From positions 1 to 64,000 of the forward strand of contig JAYZBC010000071.1 in NCBI GenBank assembly GCA_036339375.1: a stretch of DNA of 64,000 bases, in the 5' to 3' direction. Each line of letters begins with the position of its first letter. Positions within the stretch are counted from its first letter, which is position 1. Position numbers and translations under genes: made by a program. The notes beneath the pieces were generated by a model that worked only from the letters and a program-made list of their open reading frames with translations, was not told the DNA's origin and did not search any database. Shown here one piece after another: positions 62,856 through 64,000 of the stretch. This stretch comes from JAYZBC01 sp036339375. Lineage in GTDB: Bacteria > Pseudomonadota > Alphaproteobacteria > MPNO01 > UBA2964.

Positions 62856-64000
62856 ATGGCAGGAGCATTGGCAAATGGAACTCGGTGTGCGGCACTGGTT
62901 GGACCTTATCAGAGTGGTAAAACAACGCTATTAGAATCTATTTTGTTTGCAACTGGCGCAATTCCGCGGAAGGGTTCCGTTAAAGATGGAAATACGGTGG
63001 GGGATACTGCTCCTGAAGCAAGGACTGGACAGCGGAGCACTGAGGTTTCAATTGGTCAGACTGAGTTCCTGGGAGATAGCTGGGCATTTTTAGATTGTCC
63101 GGGTTCGGTCGAGCTTGCACAAGAAGCCTACAACGGGATTTTAGCTTCCGATGTTGCTATAATTGTATGTGAACCTGTGGCCGAACGGGCGGTAGGACTT
63201 GCGCCCATTTTTCAATTCCTTAAAGAACATAAAATTCCACACATGATTTTTATTAATAAGATGGATACTGCTAGCCAGACGGTTCAAAGTGTCCTGGAAG
63301 GTTTGCAAGAAAACTGTGATTTGCCTTTAGTTTTGCGTCAAGTACCCATTGCTGACGGCGAAAAAAATCTTGGCTACGTTGATTTAGTTAGTGAGCGTGC
63401 CTATCAATATAAAATTGGTAAAGCCTCCGACCTTATCTCAATTCCAGATGAAATGGCTGACGAGGAACAACTCGCGCGTCAAGTGATGTTGGAAGCAATT
63501 GCAGACTTTGACGATAATTTGTTGGAACAACTTCTAGAAGACGTAGTTCCGGCAACAGAGGAAGTATACTTGCAATTGACTAAAGACCTGAGAGAGGGGC
63601 TGATTGTGCCAGTTTTTCTTGGTGCAGCCGAGCAAGAACACGGGGTTCGACGTTTGTTGAAAGCGTTACGGCATGAGACCCCCAGCCCAGAAAAGACTGC
63701 TGAAAGATTGGGTTTTAAAACCAGTGGAGAACCCGTTGCTCGTGTATTTAAAACTCTTCATGCTGCCCAAGCGGGGAAACTTTCCGTATCTCGTGTTTGG
63801 CGTGGAAATATTTCTGAAGGTGATAGTATGGGGGGTAAACGGGTAGGGAGTGTTCTTAAATTGAATGGTAATCAACAAAAAAAAGAGAGCAAAGCCAAGC
63901 TTGGGGATGTTGTGGCTTTTGGGAGAATGGATGAAGTTTCAACTGGGGATCTTCTAATTGCTTCCGGTAAACCGGAGGGTGAGGTGGCTGAGTGGCCAAA
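62856..64000 (+). CDS. EF-G-like GTPase, 3' end missing
   Basis: 381 residues visible before the right edge; start ATG at 62856 with GGGAG 8 bp upstream. The GTP-binding motifs are GPYQSGKT (16-23), DCPGS (80-84) and NKMD (134-137). The segment RKGSVKDGNTVGDTAPEA is characteristic of the alphaproteobacterial EF-G paralogue and not of the main FusA. The usual G3 motif DTPGH has Ser84 in place of the catalytic His. A second domain follows from about residue 285 (EPVARVFKTLHAAQAGKLS). It is probably not the main translocase; role unknown. Confidence 0.9.
   Translation, partial: MAGALANGTRCAALVGPYQSGKTTLLESILFATGAIPRKGSVKDGNTVGDTAPEARTGQRSTEVSIGQTEFLGDSWAFLDCPGSVELAQEAYNGILASDVAIIVCEPVAERAVGLAPIFQFLKEHKIPHMIFINKMDTASQTVQSVLEGLQENCDLPLVLRQVPIADGEKNLGYVDLVSERAYQYKIGKASDLISIPDEMADEEQLARQVMLEAIADFDDNLLEQLLEDVVPATEEVYLQLTKDLREGLIVPVFLGAAEQEHGVRRLLKALRHETPSPEKTAERLGFKTSGEPVARVFKTLHAAQAGKLSVSRVWRGNISEGDSMGGKRVGSVLKLNGNQQKKESKAKLGDVVAFGRMDEVSTGDLLIASGKPEGEVAEWP

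Overview
The window reads as a chromosomal segment of a low-GC, probably free-living (marine-type) alphaproteobacterium, most like Rhodospirillales and relatives. Reasons: a TrcR-type cell-cycle regulator (DUF1013) beside a quinone oxidoreductase, a DUF1192 protein and rpmE; an alphaproteobacterial EF-G-like GTPase paralogue; 6S RNA between zapA and the 5-formyl-THF cyclo-ligase gene; and the run ruvCAB - tolQRAB - pal - cpoB - tilS - ftsH - folP - glmM. Base composition is AT-rich throughout, and I saw no insertion sequence, prophage, integron, CRISPR array, tRNA or rRNA gene.

Region 1 (1-18 kb) is accessory catabolism. On the minus strand an amidase, HyuA and HyuB (ATP-dependent hydantoinase/5-oxoprolinase family), an MFS transporter and a RutE-like nitroreductase form a likely unit for a cyclic amide or ureide compound. 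An M24-fold protein with degraded metal ligands is cut by the left edge. From 8.2 to 17.9 kb lie an SDR, a luciferase-like (LLM) oxidoreductase, a TcuA-like flavoprotein, oxalyl-CoA decarboxylase (oxc), formyl-CoA:oxalate CoA-transferase (frc), an AMP-forming acyl-CoA ligase and a metallo-beta-lactamase-fold hydrolase. oxc and frc alone make a complete oxalate-to-formate cycle, and the flanking oxidoreductases may feed it.

Region 2 (18-31 kb) is core alphaproteobacterial housekeeping: trcR, quinone oxidoreductase, DUF1192, rpmE, an MsbA-type ABC exporter, a MotA/TolQ-like plus OmpA-domain motor-type pair, an inositol-monophosphatase-family protein with an altered metal ligand, and a complete EF-P lysylation module (efp, epmB, epmA). 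It ends with thiE and a class I fructose-bisphosphate aldolase.

Region 3 (31-49.5 kb) is one long plus-strand stretch: a DUF4164 coiled coil, zapA, 6S RNA, 5-FCL, a YmdB-like phosphoesterase, yebC, ruvCAB (Holliday junction processing), tolQRAB-pal-cpoB (envelope constriction), tilS (tRNA-Ile lysidine), ftsH (membrane protease), folP (folate), glmM (peptidoglycan precursor) and thiD.

Region 4 (49.6-64 kb) starts with a MarR regulator divergent from ilvE. A minus-strand block follows: molybdopterin genes moaE, moaD, moeA and mobB, then pgsA, uvrC, folB, a FolM-like pteridine reductase and uvrB. The plus strand resumes with a Rieske oxygenase, an aspartate-type aminotransferase and an EF-G-like GTPase cut by the right edge. 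The least ordinary points are the oxalyl-CoA cluster with a hairpin in front of oxc, the degenerate M24 protein beside the hydantoinase block, the IMPase-family protein lacking its first DPxD aspartate, and several strong dyads in intergenic DNA.
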